Below are positions 53,143-63,968 of a DNA stretch of 64,000 bases, one piece after another (the first letter of the stretch is position 1; each line of letters opens with the position of its first letter). Origin of the DNA: Immersiella caudata (lineage: Eukaryota > Ascomycota > Sordariomycetes > Sordariales > Lasiosphaeriaceae); NCBI GenBank assembly GCA_030512335.1, contig JAULSU010000003.1, positions 186,001 to 250,000 on the forward strand. The letters run 5' to 3'. The notes below the pieces were generated by a model that saw nothing but the letters and a program-made list of their open reading frames with translations, was not told the origin of the DNA and searched no databases. The translations under genes and the position numbers were made by a program.

Positions 53143-54123
53143 ATGCTCCACCTCCTCCTCCTCCTCCACCTCCTCCTAACCCCCTCCCTCGCCCAACCCA
53201 GCCCCCAACCCACCTTTGGCTACCACGGCATCACCGGCCCAACCAACTGGTACACCCTCAACCCAACTGCGAACCACAAATGCGCCCTCGGGCGCCACCA
53301 ATCCCCCATCAACATCGTCACCTCCTCTATAACCTGCGACCCTAACGCACCCGCCATCTCCATCCCATCACAGCCCGAAGGCGCAGAATTTCACAACCTG
53401 GGTACCACGGTAGAAGTCCCTGTGAATGGAACACTTACAAGCGTGGACGGGAAGGTGTATAATCTGGCGCAGTTTCACTTTCATACGCCCAGTGAGCATG
53501 CGGTTGATGGGGAGTATGCGGTTTTGGAGGTGCATTTCGTTTTTGTTGCTGGTGGTGAGTTTTTTCTTCTATTTTTCCTTTCCTTTCCCTTCCTTTCCTT
53601 TCCTTTCCATCATCTCCCTTTCTCCATGATTCAGGTCAAAGTCAACCTCTCCCGGAGTCAGCGAGGGAGCGAGTGAGCGCTGATTAGTTGGTGAACAGAC
53701 GGGGCGAGAGCGGTGGTGGGATTCTTGATCGAGCCTGGAGAGGGAGATGCGCTGTTGGAGGCGGTGCTCGGAAGGGTTGGGGAGATTCCGCAGCTGGGGG
53801 ATGCGACGCACACGGGGCCTTTGGACTTTGCGGCGTTGGAGAGGCATTTGAGTGAGGGTGGTGTTTACAGGCATGTTTCCTTTCGTTATCCCTCTGAGGT
53901 TGAAGGCTGTGCTGATGATGGCAGGTATTCTGGCTCGCTGACGACTCCGCCCTGTGATGAGGATATTGCTTGGCATGTGAGTTGTAGGCCGCTGACCATT
54001 AGTGTTGCGACGTATCAGATTGTGAAGGATGTGGTAAAGTTCAATGCGAGATTTACGCAAAACACGCCGGGTGAGATCAACTTGTTGGAGAATGTGGCGA
54101 ACAAATTGTGCGGGTCTGCCTGA
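53143..54123 (+). CDS. Secreted alpha-type carbonic anhydrase (about 260 aa)
   Basis: Interconverts CO2 and bicarbonate outside the cell. Exons 53143-53554, 53699-53870 and 53925-54123. A Leu-rich signal peptide (MLHLLLLLHLLLTPSLAQ) is followed by WYTLNPTANHKCALGRHQSP and INIV, zinc ligands His112 and His114 in FHFHTPSEH and His131 in LEVHFVF, and the late motif SGSLTTPPCDEDIAWHVSCR. The first intron is 144 nt with a CT-rich tract. The second, 53871-53924, is 54 nt and has a GC donor (AG|GCATGT) with a GCTGATG branch and GGCAG acceptor; it is in frame and stop-free, but removing it restores the canonical VYRYSGSLTTPPC. C-rich 5' and G-rich 3'. Confidence 0.9.
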
Positions 54124-54281
54124 GGTTGAAGGGAGAGATAGGGGATGGCCAGGAATACGAAGGGAATCTTTCCGTAGCCGGCATGGCGCGAGGCGAGTCA
54201 AAAAGTGGTTGGATATGTATTGATGTTCTATATTCTATCCAGGATATATCGCAGTATCTCTTCCCACTGGACATCGATGTC

Positions 54282-55040
54282 CTATGTCGCAACAGGCGGC
54301 GCACAAGTGGGCGCGGTCGTGATATAGTTGACAGACCCGTGTAGGATAAAATACGCCTGCGACCCCCCCGAGCACACGGGATACTGGATTGACGTCGGGT
54401 TGACATAGATGGGCACATTCGGCAACGCCCCCGAGTTGAATGTATACTGTCCCGGCGCGCACGTGTCAATCGGCAGACAATCCAAATCGATATGGACCTC
54501 ATCCAAGAAGTATCCCGGGTCTAAGCTGTACGTGAATGTCACCCCTCCGGTGGGGCTCGCAACTGCGGTCCAGTCTCCTACGTTGATCGCGTTGTTGATG
54601 TTGTTTCCGCCTGCGCCGACGTACAGGATTCCGCTGATGCCGGCCTGAAGCTCGGCAAGTGTGGGGGTCTGGTACCATCCCCAGCGGTTGCAGCCGATGC
54701 CGTCTTGTGTGTTGAGTGTGACCGAGTCGCTTTCTTGGTAGCCCATTGCGGTGCCGAGTTCGCAGGTGCGGACGGGGGGTTCGACGATGGACGAGGAAGG
54801 GACGATGGACGAGACGATCGAGGAGGGGATGACCGACGATGGGATTGACACTGAGATCGAGGAGATGGAGATGGACGAGACCACGACCGATGAAGGTGTA
54901 ACGGAAGGCGTGACTGAAGAAGGCTTGACCCGGGTACACGGAGAGCGCTTCTTGTTGGCGTGTTTGTTGACGTGTGTCGGCTGGACGGCGAGGGCCGAAG
55001 CCAGGCCGCAGCCAGCTATCAGGACGGCAACGAACTTCAT
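54282..55040 (-). CDS. Secreted Ser-rich protein with Kex2 site and conserved Cys domain (252 aa)
   Basis: ATG 55040 gives the signal peptide MKFVAVLIAGCGLASALA, then a short pro-region ending NKKR (Kex2-type cleavage, about residues 29-32). A Ser/Val/Ile linker (SSISISSISVSIPSS) follows. The C-terminal domain (about 95-252) starts TCELGTAMGYQESDSV and contains CNRWGWYQTPTLAELQAGIS, GILYVGAGGNNINNAI, DEVHIDLDCLPIDTCAPGQY and QYPVCSGGSQAYFILHGSVN. The domain looks like a hypothetical family found in fungal secreted proteins; I cannot name it. It lies tail-to-tail, 158 bp from the carbonic anhydrase gene. Confidence 0.78.
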   Translation of the reverse strand: MKFVAVLIAGCGLASALAVQPTHVNKHANKKRSPCTRVKPSSVTPSVTPSSVVVSSISISSISVSIPSSVIPSSIVSSIVPSSSIVEPPVRTCELGTAMGYQESDSVTLNTQDGIGCNRWGWYQTPTLAELQAGISGILYVGAGGNNINNAINVGDWTAVASPTGGVTFTYSLDPGYFLDEVHIDLDCLPIDTCAPGQYTFNSGALPNVPIYVNPTSIQYPVCSGGSQAYFILHGSVNYITTAPTCAPPVAT

Positions 55041-55706
55041 GGCCGAAACGAATGTGGTGCGCTCCCAAATGGTGAACGAATGACTGTGGTGGGAGCGGGA
55101 GCAACGGCGCGTGAGGAGCGCCTGGAAAGAATGTGGGGACAGCGCACTCAAATGAATGTGGACGGGAAATCGCCTTTTTCATGTCGACTCCCTCATTTCC
55201 CATGTCGGCATCTGCCGCAAAAGTTCAGCTCCTCAGCCGCTCCGATGGCTTGCATCACAGTCGCGCATCGCAACTTCCCCAGGCGCCACGCACGTGATCC
55301 GGGGCATCCCCTCGGCTAATGCCGAGGTGCATCTGCTCTTTCTGCCTCCCCGAAGACCAAACATTTCCACCTGCTTGAACACCATAGAATGCTAGCCCCA
55401 GTTCCCGATGCAACAGTTCATCAGGGTTGCATTGCAGTCATGAGTCAACAGCAGCAACGGCTCGTTGTTACCGACACAGTGATCGAAAGGAAAAAACTTG
55501 CATCGTTTCTGATTGGTCGCCCCACCTTTGCTCCAGCTTCCACTCCACTGACACGTCAGAGTCACCGTGACCTCAACCTGCCACATAATTGGGCTCGTTG
55601 TCGCAGCCCGAAGAAACGCGACGCAGGATAAAGATGTTGATGCGCTCTGTTCAAAGGTAGTGGACATGAGAATTGTCTTCTCACGTGATACCCACACATT
55701 TCCATC
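55041..55706. other. Divergent promoter interval; no gene
   Basis: Between the Ser-rich secreted gene (minus) and the unknown membrane protein gene (+). Open frames here lack domain content. Confidence 0.45.
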
Positions 55707-57218
55707 ATGGCCTTCGCAATGAACGCAGTCTCGGCGACGGCCCGGTTCCTCGGGGATCCACCTGCCGGCCAGCGGGGCTCCACATCGGTCACAAAACGGG
55801 AAGCTATCGTAATGGTAACGGCGACAGCCACCATGTATTTCTTTTGGCCAGAACGCTTGTGGATATTCAAGACAATTTTCAACATTGTGTTGCTGTCCTG
55901 GGCAACGGCGCTCGCATTCGATGCAAAAGAAGCGGGGATTGAAGCGTGGGACGGGATCCCGTCATGGCTGAAGAGCTATCTTGGCGGCGGTGGAGTTGCA
56001 GAGGCGAGTGTGCAGAGTCAGAGATCTTGGACTTCGAAGAAGGAAACGCCTGCGCAGGTTGTCCTTGAGCAGCTGCAAGAAGTCATGAAGAATATCAAAG
56101 CCGCTCGCCTCACTCAGGATGTTTGGGGAGTGATTCGCACACTCCTTGTTCGATGCATTCGAATAGCTCTCCATTATCTTGAACCACCACACGGTGAGTT
56201 GTACTACATTCAACTTTCTAGGTTCCTAAGAAAAATTGACTGACCCGTCCTAGATTCGCACCACAAACAGCCGGGGTGCACATCAACCACATCATCCACC
56301 CCTCTGAAAACCCACCACAAGTCATCCTCCACGCAGTACTACGGCATCCTCGTCAAGACCCCACCCGTTCACGGCTATGGTTCTTTCGGATCCAAGACGC
56401 CAGCCTGGGATGACATGCTCATGGACTCAGACCCATGGGATACCCCTGAGCCCTCTACTATCCCTTGGCAAAGAACATCAGCATCATGCATCCCCACCAT
56501 AAGCGACCAACTGACCGCTGACACTCATCTTTCTCTTTGCATCGTCGAAAAGGATATCTGGGAGTCTGCGAGCACCACCCTCTGCGCCAAACTGGCCAGC
56601 GGCCGTTACTGGGACATTCGCGGGCAGGATACATCCCAGCGAGGGGAGAAGTGGCCAGCGGAGGAAGTCAAGAACATCCTTGGGGTTGATATGCTGGGGT
56701 TGATCCAGGGGCAAGACGGGAAGGATGTTTTCAATGCGTGCAATCACGGTGAGTTCTCAGCGTACATATTCCCCGTCGCTGGTGCTGACAAAATGGCAGA
56801 CTTTGATAGTCTTCGGTCGGGCTGGGAGTACAGGAACATATCTTGGAACGATGTCGACTTCGCCATACTCCTAGGAGCACTGACCGTCGGGCCCAAGGCA
56901 ACCGAAAAATGCAGGGAGCTCTTCCAATCCATGGGAACGATTCGGTTGGAGCAGTTTCTGATCCCCAGAGCACAACTAAGCGCAGGTTTTGCGACAGCTA
57001 TTGGTGCCATGGCTATCCTTGGGACGGGAGGTCTGGCAGCCCCGTTTGTGGGGCCCATGGTGTTGGGCAAACTTGGCAAGTCGGGGGTAAGGATCAGTCG
57101 ACGAGATCAAGTTATTTGGGATGAGAGGTTAGATAGAGGAAGAGATCTCAGCGAGAGGTTTCCGGAGTTGCAAGAGCTGTTTGATGGGATTGCGGGTGGG
57201 CAGAGCACGGGAGAATAA
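55707..57218 (+). CDS. Hypothetical membrane-associated protein (about 466 aa)
   Basis: Exons 55707-56193, 56254-56748 and 56800-57218; introns are 60 and 51 nt. The 51-nt intron is in frame and stop-free but has a GTGAGT donor, GCTGAC branch and GGCAG acceptor. N-terminal residues about 35-75 are hydrophobic (AIVMVTATATMYFFWPERLW, IFKTIFNIVLLSWATALAF). The middle has LEQLQEVMKNIKAARLTQDV and a second domain with WDDMLMDSDPWD, LGVDMLGLIQGQDGKDVFNA and SWNDVDFAILLGALTVGPKA. Near the C-terminus a Gly/Ala-rich hydrophobic segment (GFATAIGAMAILGTGGLAAP) may be a third membrane contact. No family recognised. Confidence 0.65.
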
Positions 57219-57472
57219 TCTGCCTGGAGATGGTTTGGAACAATATTAAATCTGGGACAAGGGTCACACGGCATGTACCTAGTTTAGGCGATATTGCTTG
57301 CAGGTAGCAAGGCCGGTACTTGGGTGGCTTGGCTGCCTCACGTTACACACACCCGTCGTGACTCATTGGAGGGACTCAGTTCCTGCTCGATATCTACATG
57401 GACCCTGCTCCTCTCCTTCATCAACCTGGTCTGCCTGAGGCTGATTGAAACCTTGCAAGACATTGATAAAGA

Positions 57473-58190
57473 ATGGAGGGCGACAACGACCCGCGTTTCG
57501 AGCCTCTCGCCGGCGGCAGCCCCTCAGCAACGGGCTGTTCAAGTTCAACTACCCCTCCCGTCAGATGGACAATAAGAACAATCTCCAAGCACTTCCCTGA
57601 GGGCCGAACCTTCTTTCACGACTACTACCGCCCCTTTCGTCTCAAGATGCTCAAGGACGCTCCCTACGGTCCGCCCCCTCTGTCCCCCTTATACTCGCAC
57701 TCCAACTGACACCCTCGACTCATCAGCATACGGCTCCACTTTCGAGCGCGTATCCCTCCACACCACAGAACAATGGGACGCCCGCTGGTCATCTCCCAAC
57801 GCAATCCACTTCGTCGCCCTGCTTTCCTGCCGAATTCCCGCTGACAATACTGATCCCAAAATTATCTCCGCCCTAACACTCCGTGGTCCGTTCCCCACTA
57901 GCGATCTCAACTCCCCTGTCTAGCGACAATTCGGAACTAGAGGATGTGATTCGTGCTGGGAGATTAACGCGGTGTTTACCGATGAGGAGTATAGACGGAT
58001 GGGCATCGCGAAGTCGGTTATGGACGAGGTGGTGAAGTACGTGGAGAGGGAGAGAGGCAACAAGAAGACGCTGATGCGGCTTGGTGTGCTGGCGGAGAAT
58101 GAGGAGGCGGAGGGGTTGTATGAGAAGGTGGGGTTTCTGGAGAAGTGGGCTGATGGCGGAGGGTTGGAGATGGTGAGGATTTTGGGGTGA
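57473..58190 (+). pseudogene. GNAT-type N-acetyltransferase gene interrupted by a stop codon
   Basis: Exons 57473-57668 and 57727-58190 joined by a 58-nt intron (AACTGAC branch) give RPFRLKMLKDAPYAYGSTFE. The GNAT acetyl-CoA motif follows as EINAVFTDEEYRRMGIAKSV, ending LGVLAENEEAEGLYEKVGFL. Between the halves, after SDLNSPV, an in-frame TAG occurs near 57921, and no GT-AG pair in phase removes it. Either a nonsense mutation, a sequence error or an unusual intron is responsible. GNATs transfer acetyl from acetyl-CoA to amines; the substrate is unknown. Confidence 0.65.
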
Positions 58191-58427
58191 TGGTGACCCC
58201 GGTTATTGCTGGCCGCTTTCCGGGCGAGAAACAATAGGAAGGAATGATCTGAAGCTCGCCTCACTTCCCGTTGACTCGCGATGGCGCTCTATGACTTGTG
58301 TCTCTACCTCTATGTGAAGCTGGTTAGTCTTCCGGTAATTATTATTGCACGACTGCTGCCTCTTGTGCCTGGTGAGCACCGTGAGATTTGACTCAGGTGC
58401 CATGAACCCTCTGGTTTCAGTTTGCCT

Positions 58428-61160
58428 CTAGGATATAACCACATCATTGATGACCAGTACTGGAAGATCGAAGCCTACACCGCTAGGGCTAAAATCTGTG
58501 CCCAGAACTACTGTGCTGGCTCTTCCAACTGGCTCATCCCTTGAATCGCAACTTTGGCGTTGAATGGGCTGGACAATCGGACGCTCACAATCTGCCCGAA
58601 CCCTTTCCGACTGAAAGAAGTAGCGTCGATTTTCTCTTCTTTCAAGACACCTTTCAACCTCTTTCTGCACGGTGTTTGTCTGGTCGATGAGAAGATTGTT
58701 GTAGAGAGCGAGGAGGGATGGCTCTGGGGTCCCCGCCACGCTCAGCTGCTGTTGATGAAAGGCCTGCATTATGGCGAGTGACTGAGAAACAGACAGACAC
58801 TGGTATGTCCATGCTGAGGCGGTAAACAACGCAACATATTCCCCTTGTCGACGAATGTAGGCCACAAAGAAAGCTGACCGGTGGTCTCCACGGGTGTCAG
58901 TTGACATGGGATTCGCACCCATAAGAAGCAGAGTTGACAACATGGAAGGAAACGACTGCATAGTTTGGAGGCTGGTGGGTCTCCAGGTAAGAGCCAGCCC
59001 CGGTCTTGGTCTCTGGCGTGAAGACGTACTGTTTGAGACAACTTCGAAGAGAGCCGCATCTAGGGAGGCTTGGTAAACTCTCGGATTGCGTTCAGATGCC
59101 TTTCGTGCTTGCCGGAAGATATACTCAGTCAAATCTGGGCGCTGGCTGTACCGGACTACGACTGGAATAGGGAGGTGCCAGACAGGAATATTCCAACTCG
59201 GAAGAACCTCTGCTCCGGCTTTTATCAGCCTTCTAACAACTCTCAATGACCCGGCCATGATAGCTGACGTCAATACAGGTCCCTTGGGGCTGAGTGCGCA
59301 GGGGTTGAACCCTTGATCGAGCAGCTGGCAGACAAGGGTGTAGTCTCCCCTGGCGGCGGCCGTGTGGAGGCTCTCGTCCGGCCTTGCGGATATGCTGACG
59401 AATGACTTCATTTCGTATTCTTCCATGGCTCTCTCCGTGTTGGTATGAAGGTCAAATTCTGGCATGCTACTTGCTGAACTGGCGCTTGGTACGGTGGTCT
59501 CAAGGTCTGTCGTTTCCTTCGTGCCGGATCCCCGCGTACCCGATGTCTTATCCGTCGTTTGAGCGGTGTTTGTTGCTTGAGTTGCGGAAGTGCTGCTGAT
59601 TCCGATGGGATTTGTGGAATCGGTTGAGTTCGGTGCTCGTCTGAGCATAGCATCGCACAGCTCCGCCATTGCCTGCTGACAGAAACGGCCCCCCATCGAT
59701 GAGAGCTGGCTGGGCGGAGCTTGGAGAAGTCCTGCACTCCAAGAACCCCGTGCAGATGCGACTTGGTCAAGTTGGGCCTCAGAGCAAAGGTTGACGGATG
59801 AGTGGCACAAGAGTCCACATCGTCTGCATATGTTGTGAGTTTGTCCTAGTGGAGACAGTGCTGACTTGCACTTCGGACATCTTTGTCGTGTCTGCAATGC
59901 TGTCAGAATCATGGACATCTTGAACCTCTTCCTTGGAGCGACTGCGCTCTTCCAGTCCTCAGGATTGATACTCTGATCCGGGTCGCGTATATCGAATATC
60001 CTGAATTGGCCTTTCTCAACCTTGGCCGCCCCAGGCACGCCAGATGCAAAAGCATGTTTGAGAAAGAGTTCCACATAGTCCCAGGTCCGGAAGAAATCAA
60101 TTGGGCGGCTGAAAGGCCTCCCAAGAGGATCGGTGATACAAACGTTGTCGGGCAGCAAGAGGGTGACCGAACGAGGTACAAGCCTTAACATGGGAAAAGC
60201 GACAAGGGCGAGAAGGAAAATAGCATTGATGGAATCGTAGAATACTGTGAAAAGGGCGAGGACGAGTAATATCCTTTGCCTTTCATCATTGTCGTCGTTG
60301 CTGGTGGCCATGTACCAATCTACCGGCAACATATCATCGTCATCGTTGTCGTTCAGTATTTCAGCGCTGGTAGTGTTGATTCGGGCTCCGAAGGTGACGG
60401 GCATCGATTTCGCTGGGGTTTGCGCCTGGCGCCATGCTGATCTGCTCGACACCCCCTCGTTGGGCCTGAGGTTGTGTAACGAATTCTTGATGTCGGCGAA
60501 ATCTTGCTGGTATCTCTCCAGGAGCGAAAGCACTTGATTGCCCGTTCTCTCCGCCTCCATGCTTATTCTCCTACTCGATGTTAGTGGAAATCAGTGTGAC
60601 CACCGTGACGCGCGGAGCAACTTACAAGTTGAGTCCATGGATGACAAGCTTTAGCCCCAAGGATTCATACTCAAGATCCTTCCGGTATTGCTCGATGGAA
60701 GGTTGAGACTTCAGCGCCCACCGAGCCTTTGCAAGGGGGTGTTGGCGCCAACCAGACTCGGCATGCGCTCCACCAATATCTCCTTCATGTTTTTCGAGGT
60801 TCTTGTTGATCCGAGCGAGTACCTGATGTATCCTCTCGGTTCGATCGCGTAGTGCATCGACATACTGGTGATGTTCTGGCCTCAGCTGCAATTTTCGCAC
60901 TTCCTCCAAAGCCCACACGAGACTGTTGATATCTGCTGCAATTGACTGGTATGCGTGTGGCGCTCCATGATGGTCGCTGAGGGCTCGTGAGATGTTCCGA
61001 CACAACTTGATCGCGGCAACGACATCACCTGAAGGCGGAAATAGCCCGCTCCATGTCAGCAATCAGAACACTGCAATAGGAAGGTAGGTAGGTAGGGTAG
61101 AATTCCGAGTCTAATCCACTTGAACATACCAAAGCTCAAGCCGATTGGCACAGCAGCCAT
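58428..61160 (-). CDS. Membrane protein with helical N-domain, ubiquitin-like fold, zinc ribbon and ankyrin repeats (about 858 aa)
   Basis: Exons 61160-61130, 61028-60626 and 60570-58428, phases consistent. Exon 1 codes MAAVPIGLSF, joining to GDVVAAIKLCRNISRALSDH, the start typical of fungal STAND-like N-terminal helical domains. Two hydrophobic stretches follow at about 240-275 (ILLVLALFTVFYDSINAIFL, LALVAFPMLRLV). Then comes a fungal ubiquitin-like domain (VTLLLPDNVCITDPLGRPFS, RTWDYVELFLKHAF, KMSMIL), a zinc-ribbon-like CPKC...CRRC pair, a Thr/Ser linker, and about two ankyrin repeats (ESLHTAAARGDYTLVCQLLD, TSAIMAGSLRVVRRLIKAGA). Function unknown; the combination suggests a membrane-tethered regulatory scaffold. 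Confidence 0.75.
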
Positions 61161-61997
61161 CTCCCCCGATTTGCGTGCATCGATTTGTTTTTGCGTGATG
61201 TCAGGTCGAACGCTTCCATGCTGTTTTCAAATCGAAGCCCAAAGGAGAGCCCGAAGGAAGGGAGCATATTAAGGACGGGAAAAGCCACAGATGAGTTGGC
61301 CTGTCTGCGACGTTTTGCGCAGTCCTGCTGCAGGTCGGGTGCTTCGCCGCATTGCATCCTGGAGGCGAATGGCCCGATTTGCCTGCCAAGCCGCCATCCT
61401 GCAAGACACTCACCAATCACCTCTTCTATTTTGGAGGCAACTCACTAACTGCAGTCTTCTTCTGGAGGCGGTCAGAAAATTGGAGGTTCGTCTCTGTTCC
61501 GCGAGCCAAGGCGTTCTGCTTGGCCGAGATTGTCAGGCCGGCCGCTTCAATTGGGCACTTGCTGGTCGGCGGGAGGAGTTTTTCTTGTCCCCATTGACGG
61601 ACGCGCCTTCCTCGGCCCACACTAACCGTTTTCGCACACGAATTTCCAACGCCCAAATAGCCGTGTAGTGGATTCGGTGGATTTTGAAAGTTTGCAACTG
61701 CTTGATTGCAATGCCTGCTCTGGTCCGGCGTCCTTAGTTGCACAGTGTAGCGGCGCCGTTGCTTGCCGAAGATACACAGACTGACGAGTGCCCTTAAGTT
61801 GCTGCTACCTACCTAGTGGAGTCCCCCCCTCCATGCCTCCGGCCTTTGACCGTCAGAGCTCGAAAGCCTGACGTTGGCTCCTTCCTTCTTCGCACTTCTG
61901 CGGCCCCCTTCCTCCAGCATCCACAGCAGAGCACAAACCTCATTTGGGTTTTACCTCGAATCACACCCAAGTCGTATCCGCCTCTAGAAGTTCCGAA
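61161..61997. other. Divergent promoter interval; no gene
   Basis: Between the ankyrin-type membrane protein (minus) and the amidase (+). A CTACCTACCTAG element lies near 61805. No other feature recognised. Confidence 0.5.
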
Positions 61998-63968
61998 ATG
62001 AGTGTCCCTGCGGAATCCTGGGAAGCTCGCGCCGCGGGGAAGAGAGCGAGGACGCTTGCGAAGATACCTCGAGCATGGCGACTCGACCCTGCTCAACTCA
62101 ACTCGGCCAAACGACAACGGAACCTCACGGGCGCTTTCATCAACCGTTTTCTTCAGCCAAGAGAGATTGAAATCGTTTCCCAAGACTCTGTCGAGCTGAC
62201 ACGAGCCATAAGCAATGCAGAGATTAGTGCGGTCGAAGTTACGACCGCCTTTTGCAAGACTGCCGCTGTTGCTCACCAGATCAACAACTGCCTCCACGAG
62301 ATTTTCTTCGACCAGGCGCTTGAGCGAGCCAAAGAGCTGGACACCTACCTCACCGAGAATGGCAATACGGTTGGGCCGTTGCATGGCCTTCCCCCGTCAG
62401 CCTCAAGGATCAGTTCCACGTCAAGGGTGTCGACACTGCCATGGGATACGTTGGATGGATCGGCTCTAATCTGGGAACTAAGGATCCCAGCCAGGCCCAT
62501 CAAGTCGAGAGTCAAATCACGACCGAGCTCCTTTCTCTTGGCGCCGTCCTTTATTGCAAAACCAGCCTCCCACAGACTCTTTTGTTCGGCGAGACCAAGA
62601 ACAACATCATCGGTCAGACCTTGAACCCTCACAATCAGAACTTGTCTTGCGGAGGATCTTCTGGCGGGGAGGGCGCGCTGCAGGCTCTCCGTGGCAGTAC
62701 TCTTGGCGTCGGGACTGACATTGGTGGCTCCGGTACGTACTGTCCTGACCTCAATGTATGGTTGCTGACTACGATGCTGACCTGAAATTGCCACAGTTCG
62801 TATTCCAGCTGCGTTCAATAGCATATTCTCGTTAAAGCCCACTCCCGAGCGGCTTTCGTATCGCGAAGTCGCCAACACCAACCCGGGTCAAAACACATAT
62901 CGCTCAACCGCTGGCTTCCTCAGTACCTCGGTTGGTGGCCTGGAGCTTGCTCTACGCTCGACACTGTCTGCAAAGCCATGGATCAGAGACCCAGCTGTCG
63001 TTCCGATTCCCTTTTACGAAGACGAGATCTTCTTGGTTCGGGAGAGGGCTGATGCGGATGGTGGGGCAAGGGAGTTACATCTACCGCTGAAGCTGGGCGT
63101 ACTCTGGTATGCCTTTCATGTCGTGTGTGGGCGCCAAACGAAAACGCTAATCTCAAGATCCTCAGGACTGACAAAATGGTCGGGCCTCACCTCCCTGTCC
63201 TCAGGGGTCTTCGGACGGTGGTGAGTGCGCTTCGAGATGCCGGACACAAGGTATACAGGCTGAGATATACGCAAACGCAGTACGGGCTAACAAGATACTT
63301 CGAACAGGTGGTCGACTGGGAACCTCCCCTCCACGCGACGGCCGAGCGAATCCACGCGTCCTTCCTCGAAGCTGACGGCGCTCATGACGTCCACAGCCAC
63401 CTCGACCTCTCCGGCGAGCCCCTGATCTCCGATCTTCAAGAAGCGTTTCAGCTGCGACCGCCCCTCGATCTCCTCGAAACCCAGGATCTCACTCTTCGAG
63501 GCCTGGAGTACGAAGCGGCGTACTCTGACTACTGGAACTCAAGCCCGGACGACGGCCAGATTGTCGACGCAGTCATCATGCCCGTGGCGCCCCATGCTGC
63601 AGTGATCCCGGGGAAGTATTACCACACCGTTACATCTTATGCGCACCCTGGAGAGGATCCCCGCTGACATGGCCGATATCGCAGCATACACAGAGGTCAT
63701 CAACCTCTTGAACTATAGTGTTGTCGTCATTCCCGTCACCAAGGCCAACAAGGACACCGATGTGGTCGATCCCTCGTACCAGCCACTGAACGATCTTGAC
63801 AAAAAGAACTGGGAGGCATATGACCCAGAAGCTTACGACGGAGCGCCGGTTGGGCTGCAACTTGTTGCTAGGAAGTTTGAGGAGGAGAAGATACTCGGTA
63901 TTGCGCAGATTGTCACTGCAACCCTGAAGGCGCAGGGGATGACTAACTGCAACACTTCGGTGGGCTAA
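61998..63968 (+). pseudogene. Amidase-signature protein (acetamidase type) with two apparent one-base lesions
   Basis: Segments 61998-62732, 62797-63106, 63166-about 63625 and 63685-63968; introns near 59-64 nt. The Ser-cisSer-Lys triad is present: Lys in VSLKDQF, cis-Ser in CGGSSGGEGAL, nucleophile Ser in GTDIGGSVRIPA across intron 1. The C-terminal ends NLLNYSVVVIPVTKANKDTD, then YDGAPVGLQLVARKFEEEK. Two breaks: in GPLHGLP/VSLKDQ the frame shifts at a C5 run (62391-62395) where CCC is expected; and after KYYHT the donor GTTACA gives the wrong phase for AYTEV, as if one G were missing. Both sit in short homopolymers, so assembly error is as likely as a real pseudogene. Amidases of this type release ammonia from small amides. 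Confidence 0.75.
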
